A stretch of DNA of 28,304 nt, taken from contig ADNK01001803.1 of the NCBI GenBank assembly GCA_000320545.1, positions 1 to 28,304 on the forward strand, read 5' to 3'. Source of the DNA: Bigelowiella natans CCMP2755. Lineage: Eukaryota; Cercozoa; Chlorarachniophyceae. The notes beneath the pieces are model-generated. The model worked only from the letters and a program-made list of their open reading frames with translations. It did not search any database and had not been told where the DNA came from. Of the stretch, positions 1 through 11,611 are shown piece after piece. Position 1 is the stretch's first letter; the number at the start of each line of letters is the position of its first letter. A program made the translations under genes and the position numbers.

Positions 1-155
1 TAAATGAAAGGGTGGGAAGGAGAGGATAGAAACTAGGAACAACCATGCTGGATGGAAAGGTACAAAAGGATGGCAGGGGCCGGGGCGTGTTGGGGGGGGG
101 GGGGTTAGGAATCATATCGTATCATCATACTCTATTTCTTTGATTCTGCCTTCAG

Positions 156-915
156 ATACCAGGAAACATTTCTTCGGGACATTTTCTACGCCGCCAACAC
201 GTTTGCGAACGTGTCGCTCACCTCGAAAAGGGCCAGTCGAGCCCCTCTTTCCTTGCAGCTTGAGCAAGAGGAGAATGAAAGGTTAGTGATCATCCAATGG
301 CCGCTATGCTCAAATCACAGTTATTGTCTCGAATGATGGCCGTTCATCTTCAACTCGACGCTCAATCCAATCCCAAGAAAATCGCGAAAGTCATTGAGAG
401 ATTTTGTAGATTTATAACCTTTCCACCGCCTGTAGGTCGCTGTGCCGCATCATTGGAGTGACTTTGGAAACGAGGTGATAAATCAAAAACACATAGCATA
501 GATACTGCATTATCACTCCTCCCCCCTTATTGAAACGATAAACGTCACAACCAAACAGACCTGACTCGATCTGTGGAGAGGAGATTCGGCGCATGAGGAG
601 GCTTGGGTGCACACGTGTGCAACTAGGAATACAGCATACGAACGACCTCATTCTGAAGAAAATCAATCGAGGATGTATGTGCGATTACTGTCAACTTAGA
701 GGGGCATTGCTACTACATGTATACAAACCAGAACTTACCATGTGATGGGAGTATAGCATGGGGGGGAGGGCGCGGAAGTGAGGCTAAATTTGCATATTAT
801 TGACGGTCCTGTAGGTACGACAAAGCAAGCAATTCAAGCAGTCAGAATGCTTAAAGACTCGGGATTTAAGGTAATCACTGGCTTTCTTCTTCTTCTTCTT
901 CTCTGTCTCTCTCTC

Positions 916-947
<32 letters not shown>

Positions 948-2153
948 CCCCTCTCCCTTCACAATCCAGAAGAGGTTAGTAGAGTTATAAATCTTATATT
1001 AGATTAAATCTTATATTAGAATATGGTCGTTTCATTCCTCTTCCTATTCTTCCTCATTTTTTTTTTTCTTGCCTTAATGCTTGTCCTTCGTCGTCTCCCT
1101 GAAACGGCTTTTTATTCTCTGTTGTTGCTCCTTTACCAGATCGACTTCCATTTAATGCCAGACCTCCCCGGTAGTAGCTGCAACCATTGCCGTACGCACC
1201 TCTCACACCTTTTTTCTCCAAGCTTTGTCTTGCAAAGATACATGCGGTCTAATGTGTATTTCTCCTTTTGATATTGCCTGAGTATGCGGTATTACCATGT
1301 CTAGGCTCTACTGCGGAGAAAGACCGAGAAATGTTTGATTTCGTGCTTAATACTCCACACTTACAGGGTTATTACTGGCTAATCTCTACTGTCCTACTTC
1401 TTCTCACTCATCCCCCCACCCCCTCCCCATGTCTTCGATGATTTCAAACCGTTGCAGTAACTGAGAATGATATGTGTTGCTTCCAATTTGATAGCTGACC
1501 AATGGAAGATCTACCCCTGCCAAGTCACACCTTGGACTGTTATTTCCAAATGGTTTGAGCAGAAGCTCTACACGCCGTATCCTCCCAACGGTAAGTTGTC
1601 TTGTGGTGACGATTTTAGACTCGTAATTCACGTTAGAACGGGCCTGTTGCCTCTACCTATATTAGCCTTCGATCCTTTGTCCAAAACGTTGGATTAAATC
1701 ATATGATGACATGCCGCGAGACTCCGTTAATCCTCCTCCTCTTTTCTCCCCGCATACTCTGATCATCGCCTTGTTGCTGGTGCTATCATCTGAGCTCAAA
1801 CACTATATGCATTTGTCGGCAGAGTTGTTGGAGCTGATAGTGTGGGTGAAAGCTCGTGTGCCTCCATGGGTTCGCCTTAATCGCATCATTCGAGATATTC
1901 CCTCCTCGTACGTACTTGGAGGTACTTCGCATCAATTCGTGGATGATGTCATTTTGCTGTTGTTCATGTTGATTTCTCTGCCCTCTGTCTCTCCGTTGCA
2001 GGCAATAACGTTACGAATCTGCGCGAGGCCGCGCATAAGCTGCTGCTCTCCAGAGGAGGAAAATGCGTATGCATACGCTGTAGAGAAGTGCGAGATCAGA
2101 TTCAAAAGCACGATATCGATCGCAGCGAGTACTGTGTTATAACATAGATACAC

Positions 2154-2225
<72 letters not shown>

Positions 2226-2236
2226 AATATATATAC

Positions 2237-2273
<37 letters not shown>

Positions 2274-2496
2274 TGTCTACGATTTGTCTGTACTCGTCTA
2301 CAACAGGCTTGTGTCGCGCGAATACAATGCCTCTTTTGGCAAAGAAGTGTTCCTGTCGTTCGAGTCTGAGGATAGAAATAAAATTTATGGTTTTTGCCGC
2401 TTACGGCTCAGTAACAGCGCAGGAAGATTGGAAGGAAGTCAGTGTGCAAATTATAACTACGAATATAACGTGTGTGTATTTGTATTTATATGTGGA

Positions 2497-2537
<41 letters not shown>

Positions 2538-3031
2538 GCGTGTATATAAAATATGGTGTTGATTGGCTATACGGTAATTTCATAGCCTTTATTATTTTTT
2601 GACCGCTGTTTCATCTTCCTAATGTATCACTTCTATCCTTCACGTCCTCTCACTTTCCGCCATATTTATCATATGTAAACGCAGACACCGAATCGCCTTT
2701 ATCATCCTCCGTGCCACTATCATCTTCGAAACCTTTGTTCCCAACCTTAATCGGATGCGCACTGATCCGCGAATTGCATGTTTATGGTCGTGTTCAACGA
2801 GTAGCTCAGCATACATCAAGCAATGTTTCATCACTGCCATCGTTACCGCCATCATCGTCATCTCGCGCACAACATCTCGGTCTTGGCCGCCGTCTCATGG
2901 CTGCAGCGGAAGCCATCGCTACTGCAAACGGTTTTAAGAAATGCGCTGTGATCGCTGGGATTGGAGCTAGAGAATATTATCGAGGACTTGGATACAGACT
3001 TGAAGACACATACATGGTGAAGGATCTGTGA
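156..3031 (+). CDS. ELP3: Elongator complex protein 3 (ELP3/KAT9), 3' part, 11 exons
   Basis: Catalytic subunit of Elongator, which uses radical SAM and acetyl-CoA chemistry to add the carboxymethyl precursor to wobble uridine 34 of tRNAs in the cytoplasm. Exons: 156-281, 436-474, 559-674, 815-870, 1140-1170, 1305-1367, 1495-1590, 1823-1921, 2002-2128, 2307-2410, 2685-3031. All join in phase to give 400 residues plus stop. Recognisable ELP3 blocks in order are IIGVTLETRPDS, RLGCTRVQLGIQHTND, MLKDSGFK, HLMPDLPGS, DQWKIYPCQVTPWT, VKARVPPWVRLNRIIRDIP, CIRCREVR, IRELHVYG, the acetyl-CoA loop QHLGLGRRLM, and the C-terminal YYRGLGYRLEDTYMVKDL. The first base of 156 completes a split codon. The N-terminus and the Fe-S cysteine cluster lie upstream of the window. 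The acetyltransferase part carries Ser/Pro-rich insertions, at about 2696-2740 and before QHLGLG. The family call is firm; individual splice sites are inferred from phase and homology. Confidence 0.93.
905..950 (+). repeat. (CT)n microsatellite in an ELP3 intron
   Basis: An interrupted CT tract inside the intron between exons 815-870 and 1140-1170. It is pyrimidine on the transcribed sense strand, like most such tracts in this window. Confidence 0.95.
2150..2270 (+). repeat. Compound (CA)n-(GA)n-(TA)n microsatellite in an ELP3 intron
   Basis: Three different dinucleotide tracts follow each other in about 120 bases, filling most of the 178-nt intron between exons 2002-2128 and 2307-2410. The block starts about 20 nt after the proposed donor. 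Confidence 0.97.
2500..2542 (+). repeat. (GT)n microsatellite in the last ELP3 intron
   Basis: A GT tract with a few C interruptions in the intron between 2410 and 2685. Confidence 0.95.
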
Positions 3032-4895
3032 CGGTGTGATTGGGCAAATTTGAATGCGAACCACTTCTAGCTTTATTGTTGTAGGTTCATGCATCATTAA
3101 TCGCATTGAATCGATTTCACTGCTGCATATGCTTTTCTGCGTCTACTTATGCACAGTATAAGCAGCTTATCTGCACACTCAGCAGACAATTTTAGATTCA
3201 ATTACAACACTGAAACGTCACCGTACAAGTCAAAAACGAGATTGACATCACGGACCAGATAAACAAGTGCAATACTAGAATAAGAGAACTAGGAGAATCC
3301 CGTTCCCATGTCATCCACGACACAGGATCGATCATGCTAGCATGCTAGCATGTCTCTAGTCATGCATGCCCTGAGCACATCTCTAGATCTGAGGTCAGCT
3401 ACACGTGTGCGTGTTTGGTTCATGTGTTGTTGACGTTCCACACGTGTAGCCATGCATGCCCACGCCATTGCATGTGAACTGCATCCGAACTGCGTGCATA
3501 TACCAAAACAAAGCAACACACGTGCAATGTTTGCATGTGCTGTTTGCCATGCACGTGTGGGAACCGAGCACATCTAGACATGCACACATGTGACGTGCTG
3601 CAAGCGCAGTCAAATGCTTGGTGTGCATGGCTCCGAACCATGTTCATTTGCCGTCAAACAAATTGACCCAACTGCCATCTAGCCTTGCTAGCACATTATG
3701 CATGTAGTGCTAGCGTGCGACAGTGCCTTCACATGCTGGCAACACACATCAGTTGTTCTCCCACCAGCCCACTTGAAAAGCTGAACGTGATCTTGAAGCG
3801 AGCTTTATTTGACATGCTGCCATGCATCTTCATTCGTTCATTTTCAAATCTGGAAATGCTAGAGTGCTGTGCTAGTGTGTTGCGTGGTTTTTGGAGTGAG
3901 TTGCGTTGGACGATGTGCGAGTCTTCCCCACTGGTGCGTGCAAAAGAGTGTTTTGCAGATGCACAATTGGAAGACAGAGCTTCTTGCAAGTGATCTAGCC
4001 GCTGGCCACAAGTGGAAAAGTCACAACTAGACAAGGACACAGTGATCACAGTGGTGTCACACGCACCATGCACACATTGCGTGTTGTGCATGTCTGTGAC
4101 GATCTTTCAGTCGCAGCTTTTTTTTGGCCGCGTTGTGATGCTCCGTCACCGACGCTAGGGCGCCCCCTGCCGCATGAGTGTGCTGACACATTCATGGTGC
4201 ACTCAACCCAAAAGCACACAATGTCGATCGCAGGGGCGTTGCAAGAGCACGCTGGCATGTGGCGGTCTAGCGGTGCCTCACCATCGTTTGAGCAAAGCTG
4301 GAAAGGGAAAACACATGTGTCGTCATGTGCATCTCATCACAGAAATGTAGTTGCCCAGACTGGTACATGCTAGCAGAAAGGAAAAAGTGATTTCATTTGG
4401 AGTGACCACGGCATTGAAGCAGAACCATGAACAACGAACGTGGTGATGAACTGCACTTCTAAAGCACGAAACGCGACGCAGTGACGCGCCAATGTAACGG
4501 ATTGCCAGAAATCTCGTTCATTTTCAGGAAAAACAACATGCGTTTAAAAGTCTGCGACAACAAATAATTGTCGTTGTCATCAAATTCTCCTTTTTCTGCA
4601 GTACTGAAGCGATTGTGCTGCGCTTCCACCTGGAGTGTGAGGAACATTGTGCCGCATGTCAGTCAGAGTTCCAGATCTTGGAGCAGCGTAGTCCGCACGC
4701 TTTTCGAAAAGTGACAGGGAGTGGGGGAGAAGATGTCTTTGCTAATGCCAAAAGGAGCCACTCTTAGAAAACGTGGGAGATGACGAAGAAGTCACTACTT
4801 TTCATCCACTCTTCAGAAATCATTCTGCTGCGCTCTTCGCAGCAGCAATTCAAGGCTGCATTTGCAGGACTGAGATCAGAGCTACTTAAATTCGA
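3032..4895. other. Intergenic region between ELP3 and the membrane-protein gene
   Basis: No coding exon could be supported here. The short open frames lack splice context and recognisable protein features. From about 3330 to 4380 the sequence is packed with CATGC, GCATG, GCTAGC and CACGTG words, including a perfect palindrome at 3333-3352. There are no microsatellites. The first 200 bases would hold the ELP3 3' UTR, and the last few hundred the promoter and 5' UTR of the next gene. No clear TATA box was seen. Confidence 0.6.
3333..3352. repeat. Perfect 20-bp palindrome built from CATGCTAG
   Basis: The stretch is identical to its own reverse complement and consists of CATGCTAG repeated twice plus CATG. 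A shorter copy, CATGCTAGCATG, occurs at 10591-10602. Confidence 0.9.
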
Positions 4896-7800
4896 ATGGC
4901 GGTCGCTGCAGAGCATTATAGCGGGGCGAAGGGAATCGTTAATCTCTCATTGATTGCATCATCTGCGATTCTCTTCTTCATAGAAGTCACTGTGCTACTG
5001 TCGAGACGAAGAATTAAGGTAGGTCATGGGCATGCAGGATTTAGGACTTTAGATGTTCGCGAAGCACATACGCACATATAGTCGTTCTACATTCGTCTAA
5101 TCGCTAAGCTGTGTTCATGGTAAAATTAATTTTGTCATTTCTTTTTTTAATTGCATGATCAGCCAAGTCCACAAATTGGAGTTCAAGTAGGTGTGACGAT
5201 TACAACAGCATTTTCAGTGGCACTGTTCGTATGGATGGACATAGGAATTGCATGGAGACCATGGATTATACTCTCTACCCTCACAACTGTGGTGCTCTAT
5301 GGAACAATTGCGACCTTTGGTAAGCGGCCAGTGCATTGTGCTTCGTTTCTACTAGATGAAAAATATTGACACACCTGTAAAAAAAAGAGAAGAAATACCT
5401 GAATTAGAAATTTACACGTTGACAGTATTCGTACTATTGTTTTCCTGTCGAAAGAATAAAACTATAAATGTACCAAACTCTGCTTCTATATTTTCTTTTG
5501 ACTCCTCTTAATGCGATTTTCCAGTTCAGACGATTTGCGTGGTGACAATGCCAATTATTAGCTCATAGCTGCTTTCATTCCATCACATCCCTTAGTTATG
5601 TCCTTAGTCAACGGTGTTGTAAAAAATCCTTTCGGCAAAAAGTGAGTCTCATTTTTTATGCAATGTCACCATCTTCTGCTTTATTATTTTTTAAATTCAA
5701 TGCCCCTTATCACCTTATCACCAATATCAATTTGCTTGGATATGCATTTTCGGATCTCAGATATCATCGTCATGAGTTTAGGATTTACCAAGACAGGCTT
5801 ATATTTGTACCTATCTTCCTTTATGCAACAGTCCAAGCTGTGCTTGTGGTGCTTGCTCTTGTGTACGACCAAAGCCTCTTCGTCGAATTGGTAAGTAGAT
5901 CATACCTGCTAATCCACCATCAACTCTTCATTTACACGAACGGTACTAAACTTCCTTAATTACTTTTCTTTAGCTTATTTAGTCTTCTCTTTTTCTTCAA
6001 CCAATAGTTTATCATTGCCATGATCAGATATTGCTTTGCCACGGTGCCATGCTCCTCTGTCTTACAATTGGTAATCTTCTCCGAAATTCTTTATTTCTTT
6101 GGTCTTGCATGTCATTAGATTTGTGATTGTTGAATATTGTCTAACTATATGTGTTTTAACTCTTTGATTTCAAATCACGGTGACAACATATTATTCCCGC
6201 CTTACATTAGTTGCTTCCCGAGTTCTCTATATAATCCGTATAATGGTTAAAGATGGAATCAAATCGCAGAAGGTATAAGACATACGTTTGTAATCTTTGA
6301 ATCTCATCTTCCGCTCGCTTAAGTAGCCACTTGAATTACTATCGCTATATAGTCATTTCTCTCTGGGAAAATGGGCGGTAGTAGCAACCGTCGCTGCGGC
6401 GACAGCAAATATAAAAGTAGCAAGAACACTACTCCAAATAATAACCAAGATAGAAATAGAAATAATATTTCATTCTTCGGTTATTGTTCTTCTACTCCTC
6501 GTAAGGGAGTAGCATTCGAGGTGAAGAAGGAAAATGTGAGCACCGAAAATGGCGACAAGGCTGCCGAGAACGACAAGAACCGGAAAAACCGCAAGGATAC
6601 TACTGCCCTCGCAGAACCATCTTCCGACATAAAAACCATTTCTAATGATGATGTCACACTACCTTCGGGTCATCCATATCGGGATTTCCAACATACAAAA
6701 GAGAGGGAATGGAAGCACCGGGATTCCAAACTAAAATCCGCTCATGCTTATCCCGTAGATACTGGAAGATGTAATGAAGCAAGAGCGTTTTCCTCTCAAA
6801 AAGAGATGACAACACCAGGACAAAATGCAATATCTTCCAAAGCATCAGTTGCAGCCTCCCAACACCGAGTATTAATTAAACCGCACCAAATCGGGACTAC
6901 AAAAATTGAAATAAAGGAATCAATGTTGGTAGCTACGACTTGTCAAGTAGCGGAAACAATTGTTACAGCTTCTATCACGAGGAAAAAAAGGACAGATTGT
7001 CAAGGTCCAAGTGGAGAGTCATCTAAATTAGATACATCATGTTCTAATGTCGCCGTTCGAAATGATGAACTAGACAATACTCTAACTGATAGAAAGCCAC
7101 CATTGTTGGAACAAACGTCAGTAATAACAGTACTTCAGACTACAGAAAATTGCAGCGATAGACCAATGGATTATAACGAAAATATAATCTTTCAAAAAGA
7201 TATTAAGAAAGAAAATTCGTCAGTGAATCAAACCCTGAACTGCGTTAGTCATGCCAGTACGAGGAACAATGAGAATGAAAATGGTAGGAAACGCCAACCT
7301 CCTCCTGGTTCGACAACGGGAACTAGTAGTTTTCAGTTGCCCGATGCAACTCTTCCCCCTGGGAAAGTCACTCAAGAAGATACTTCTATTTCTGCATGGA
7401 GAGAAGGGGGTATCTCGAACAGGAATCACTGTAACAGCATCAGTAATACTATTAGCTCTCCTCCAAGGATCATTGGAATTCAATCTGATCCCCCTCCCGC
7501 GCAAACTAATGCTAATGCCCCAAGGAAGCTCCAACTGCTAGAAGAAGACGAAACTGCCTTTCCCTTAACTTCTAATTCCTGCCATCAAAGCAGCTCCCGT
7601 GAAAAAGCGTGCCCTGACAATAATGGTGCTGATCAGACTGATCATAATGTGGGGAAAGATTGCCATACTAAAGGACAACGACAGCGACACTTTTCATTTG
7701 TAAAGCCGTGCACTAAAAATGGTGCTCCTGAGGAGGAAAAAAAAATAGCAGCTATCACAGAGAATAAAATTTTCACGAAGATGAAAGACAGTGAGAGACG

Positions 7801-10015
7801 TAGAGGGAGGGGAATGTCCTCACCAAATAGACAGACCCGAACTATAAACATGGCTGATAGCAGACTTCGTGCGTCATCGTATCGGGGTGGTGGCAGTGGG
7901 ATCGAAGCGAGTGGTTATGGTAGTAGCCGTTTTTCGCGTTATGTGAACAGACGAACGTCACATTGTTATAGCAGCAGAAGAGAGCGTGAAGCAAGAAATT
8001 TGCGACATGGGCAGCAACTGAAAGATGTCTCTACAAAGGTGATCGTGATGAATATTGTGAGGTTGTTTGAACAATATTTCAACTGCTTAAGCTTTTTATC
8101 CATTTAAATTTGAATGATGACATCTTCTCTTACAAGCAGTCGTGATTTGTAAATTGAGTTTGTCATTGTAATAACAGCTATGTAGGCTAATGTGGGGAAC
8201 CCTTTTTCTCGGAACTGTATTCTCAGGTTGCATTACTTGACTACAATCACATTATTGATTTAGACATGTTTACTGTTGTATCCTGCAGACTGCAGACTGC
8301 TCCTTATTAGTGTGATATTTTAGTAATATACATATGTTTGTTATAGATAATTTAATGATCCTAACTTTACTTACTCGACTTTGTAGCTGCGATGATATCC
8401 ATCGCTTGCTTGATGCTGTCGAAACTAGAAAGTAATGGGACCGAGTCTCGATTTAGCCAAAGCTTTCGAAACAACCAAGTAACTAAGAAGCTTTATAAGC
8501 ACATAAGCACAGAGTAAAAGCATACATAACAGTTCAATTTCTGATTTCAGGAGGACAATGACTATCCTCTCCAGCGGCTTCGCATTGAATTGTTCATGTT
8601 TCCATTCGTATCGGCAATATTGATGTACTATGCATGGGCTCCGGGGTCTACCATTATTTCGTCTTCAGTGTGTGGTCGTAGATGCTGGAATTCTCTCATC
8701 GGCGGTTGTCCATGGCTTTGGAAAAGGGGGAAGGATGCAGGAGATACAAAAAGCAGTCGCCGATGTTCCGCTGCATCTAGGTGTTGCATTGTCGCATTTA
8801 CTCTACCAAATTATTCATATAAGATGTATACCCAGTTGTTGTATTTTCGGTCTAATGTCCTCAAAGGATTTGTTTTGGCACGTAAACTCCAAGACTACAT
8901 TTCCTGCATAGAATACCCATATACATTGGTTCTTCATCATTTTTCAAACTACTTTACACACTCTAAAAATCACAGATGCAATTCGCAACACATCTTATTG
9001 ACATGTTGAACGATTGTGAATGCTCAGGGCAGCAATTGCTTCATCCCTACGAAGGACTAGGGAGGGTAGTGAATTTGCTAGACATTATGAAACCAAAATC
9101 GGTTTCGTTTCGAAAAATCCCCAGTTCGGATCGCAATTTGTGCATCAACATCGTCGGAACACATTTTTGGATAACGGAAAAGGCAACGCTATAGTTTCAC
9201 CATCTACACCAGCCGGTTTTGTCCCTACTGGAGGAATCAAATCCCCATTTCATAGGAAGCAGACCACCTCTAAACCCCCCTTACAATTGCCATTTGCCAG
9301 CTCTGTGAGAAAATTAGCCAGCACTACAACTTCGTACCCAAGCCACAATGATGTTATAAGTGAAAAAAAATCAGAAAATGTAGCAGCACTGGGCGAAAAT
9401 AGGGGAACAGAGAAGGCAGAAATCCGGGACATAGATCCCTCTATCAACGGAAACACCTCGAGGAGAAAGTCTTCCGCTCTGTTCTCAAATTCTGTAATTC
9501 CTCCTGGGAAAAAAGGAAGGATTCGATGCAGTAGTTCATCATCGATAACTATGTCCACTAGCTTTCCACCACCTCTCGTCAGACGCACAAGTAGCTCTAC
9601 TAACATTTATAATCATGGGTCATGTACTCGACTCACTAATACTTCTGGTGCCAACCTTTGTAGTTCTACAATTGCATCTGCAGATAATCACTCAACAACG
9701 GAAATATCTTCCAATGTTCGAGATGATCCAATTGCTTTGTCTGTAACCCGAGATTCTACGCACTGTTTACCTTCAAATCATCGAAATAGTGACAGCAACA
9801 ATGGAAATTTTGTTAACAATAAGCCGTCGCTTAAATTGCACTGTCTTCGTTCTTCCTCTTCTCTGCAGTGTAAATCATCACCATACTCCGATCATATGTC
9901 TCCACCGTCACCAAATTTACAGCCAATGTCTTCTGGCAACATGGAATCGAATGCCAGTCTTTTTCATTTTGCAGCGATCAGCAATACCACAAGTAAATCA
10001 GGTGATTCAAAATGA
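4896..10015 (+). CDS. Multi-pass membrane protein, GPCR-like layout with giant cytoplasmic loop
   Basis: Exons: 4896-5018, 5163-5319, 5596-5641, 5761-5890, 6008 to about 6101, 6211-6272, 6353-8038, 8551-8780, 9033-10015 (about 1169 residues). ATG 4896 opens the first hydrophobic exon. Membrane segments seen: IVNLSLIASSAILFFI, VTITTAFSVALFVWM, WIILSTLTTVVLYGTIATF, LIFVPIFLYATVQAVLVVLA, a fifth around 6008-6240, then FMFPFVSAILMYYAW after the loop and possibly VVVDAGILSSAVVHGF. A basic stretch, NPFGKKYHRHEFR, follows the third segment. Exon 6353-8038 encodes about 562 polar Asn/Ser/Lys/Arg-rich residues between the fifth and sixth segments. The last exon is a Ser-rich tail of about 325 residues. 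Five or six segments, a huge third-loop-like insert, then one or two segments resembles a seven-helix receptor, but no receptor family motif was recognised. The end of the fifth exon is uncertain because the good donor at 6071 breaks phase. Exon 8551-8780 has a frame ambiguity. Confidence 0.62.
6353..8038 (+). other. Single exon encoding the large polar loop of the membrane protein
   Basis: One uninterrupted frame of 562 codons begins after acceptor TATATAG and ends at donor AAG/GTGATC, entering and leaving in phase 0. The product is rich in Asn, Ser, Thr, Lys and Arg, with no hydrophobic segment and no recognised domain. Its end is a Gly/Ser/Arg-rich stretch around 7870-8010. The exon is at least ten times longer than most others in the gene, as expected for a disordered intracellular loop. 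The frame runs on to a stop at 8107, so a truncated product from intron retention is possible. Confidence 0.7.
8039..8550 (+). other. Intron of 512 nt after the large loop exon
   Basis: No coding signal was seen. It contains a small direct repeat, CTGCAGACTGCAGACTGC, near 8283-8300. The acceptor TGATTTCAG precedes a phase 0 exon that opens with EDNDYPLQRLRIE. Confidence 0.6.
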
Positions 10016-11611
10016 AAACTGGAATCAACACACCGAACGATATTTTTTCTGAATCATTGAATCACTGAATCACATGTTGGTAGGGCGCTAATTTGACTTT
10101 CTAATCCTCGTTAGCACTGGCAATTTTATCGGAAAATCAGCCAATGAAAACTTCTGAGACACATCTTCTCAACAATTCCATCACTGAGATGAAACACGTT
10201 TCAAAAGAAACTTGTATGGGCTCTAGCAGCACTGTTGATTGAAGGAACGTTGATGAAATGTGCATCTGGACATGCTAGAATAGCACATGAAATCTTGCAA
10301 CATGCGCTGCCATCGATCTTCTGGTGTGCATCTCAAATTGATTCATTTCAAATTGCATCATTGTTGCTTTAACTGGTCTGAAAATGAGAATGTCCAAATA
10401 GACCATGTGCGAAATGACCAGAATAAGATGCTGTCAATCCTAGACACGTGTGAACAGCACAGCGTGCACGTGTCAGGCGCACTCATTTCGATCACTTGGT
10501 GCGCAGTCCGGTCACAGCATGCAGTGCTGCGCACAGGTCGTGCTCACGGCTGTCCCTCATCACGATTGAGCGAACGTCTAGCATCCAAAGCATGCTAGCA
10601 TGTGCATGATCAGACGTGCTGTGGGGCACGTAACGTCAACAACATGCCAGCATGACTGCGCCCAAAGAAAGGTTGGGCAGCTGTTCATGCGCACACAGGG
10701 CAAGCTAGCTAGCTAGCAAGTTCGTGGCACAGCATGTCGATCTCGAGCACTTCTAGATCTAGAGATTTCCAGACTTGGCATGGTCTCCAGGCTGCGTTTG
10801 GTGCAATCTTGGTCAAAACACCCCCTTGTTCATTGTGCGCAGCTGGCAGGTCTGCAATTCACAACACACAGCTTGTTTTGCACCGGCACCGGCCTGGGCA
10901 TTTCTAGCGTTTGCGCACAGCAACGCTCACAAACAAAATCATTGCGAGGACTTCTGAACTTATCAGCACCCCACTGTTGTTGGTTGTCGAAAAGCCAGCA
11001 ACGTGTAGCTGTTCTGGCGTTGGGAACGATCGAAACAAGGACGAAACACTGAACGACGTTGAACGTTGAACTGAGCAACACCAAACCGGTGCAAAACAAC
11101 GTGCGCAAGGACCACATGGGAGACACACACTTGCACACAGCAGCACCTAGAGGCAAAAACCATTGCGAGGACTTGTCAGCACCCTGTTGAAGGTGAGTGA
11201 AGGCTGGCATCAGTTGATTGTGAAGCATTGGTGCAAAACCACGTGAGCGCAAGAACCACATGGGAGACAAGGACAAAAGGACCTGGTTGGTCAACTGCGA
11301 CATCTTTCTTGTGCTGGCGCAAGGAAATGCTGGCCTTTGTTTTGAAGACATCAGCAATCCGTATGTGAATTAGATCTTCTGGGAAATTTCAATTGAGTAG
11401 TAGATCTATCTCCGATGGAATAAGTCCGCAATCAATTGAAACTTACTCATTTCCCTCCGTTCAGCCCGTTGTGTAGGGCATGTCCATGTGGGCATCCCAT
11501 GCGGGAAACATCTTTTATTTTTACACTCACAATGATTTTGCACAGCCGCACGGTTTGTAAGAAGTTTCCCCGAAGGAAGATAAACCAAAAAGGCGCAGGA
11601 AGCTTGGCAGG
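10016..11611. other. Intergenic region between the membrane-protein gene and the FAM173 gene
   Basis: No gene could be supported. Just after the stop lies a short AATCATTGAATCACTGAATCAC motif. From about 10260 to 10760 the sequence uses the same CATGC, GCTAGC and CACGTG words as 3330-4380, including GCTAGCTAGCTAGC at 10704-10717 and TCTAGATCTAGA at about 10752. From 10940 to 11275 it carries a degenerate direct repeat. Open frames on both strands are short and overlap the repeat, so I treat them as chance. Confidence 0.6.
10941..11275. repeat. Degenerate two-copy direct repeat
   Basis: ATTGCGAGGACTT followed shortly by TCAGCACCC occurs at 10941 and 11162. GGTGCAAAAC followed by ACGTG, GCGCAAG and ACCACATGGGAGACA occurs at about 11089 and 11230. 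The order is A-B-A-B, with different spacing in each copy, which suggests an old tandem duplication with indels. Confidence 0.75.

Noticed and set aside
3333-3352. Palindrome as a terminal inverted repeat of a transposon
   Set aside because: No matching second terminus, target duplication or transposase frame was found.
3337-4373. Several 70 to 120-codon frames on both strands between ELP3 and the membrane-protein gene
   Set aside because: They overlap each other in all frames in palindrome-rich DNA, have no splice context and show no protein family features.
5525-5575. Possible extra exon after acceptor TTTTCCAG
   Set aside because: It runs into a stop after 14 codons and no donor keeps phase. 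Joining 5319 directly to 5596 gives a continuous frame.
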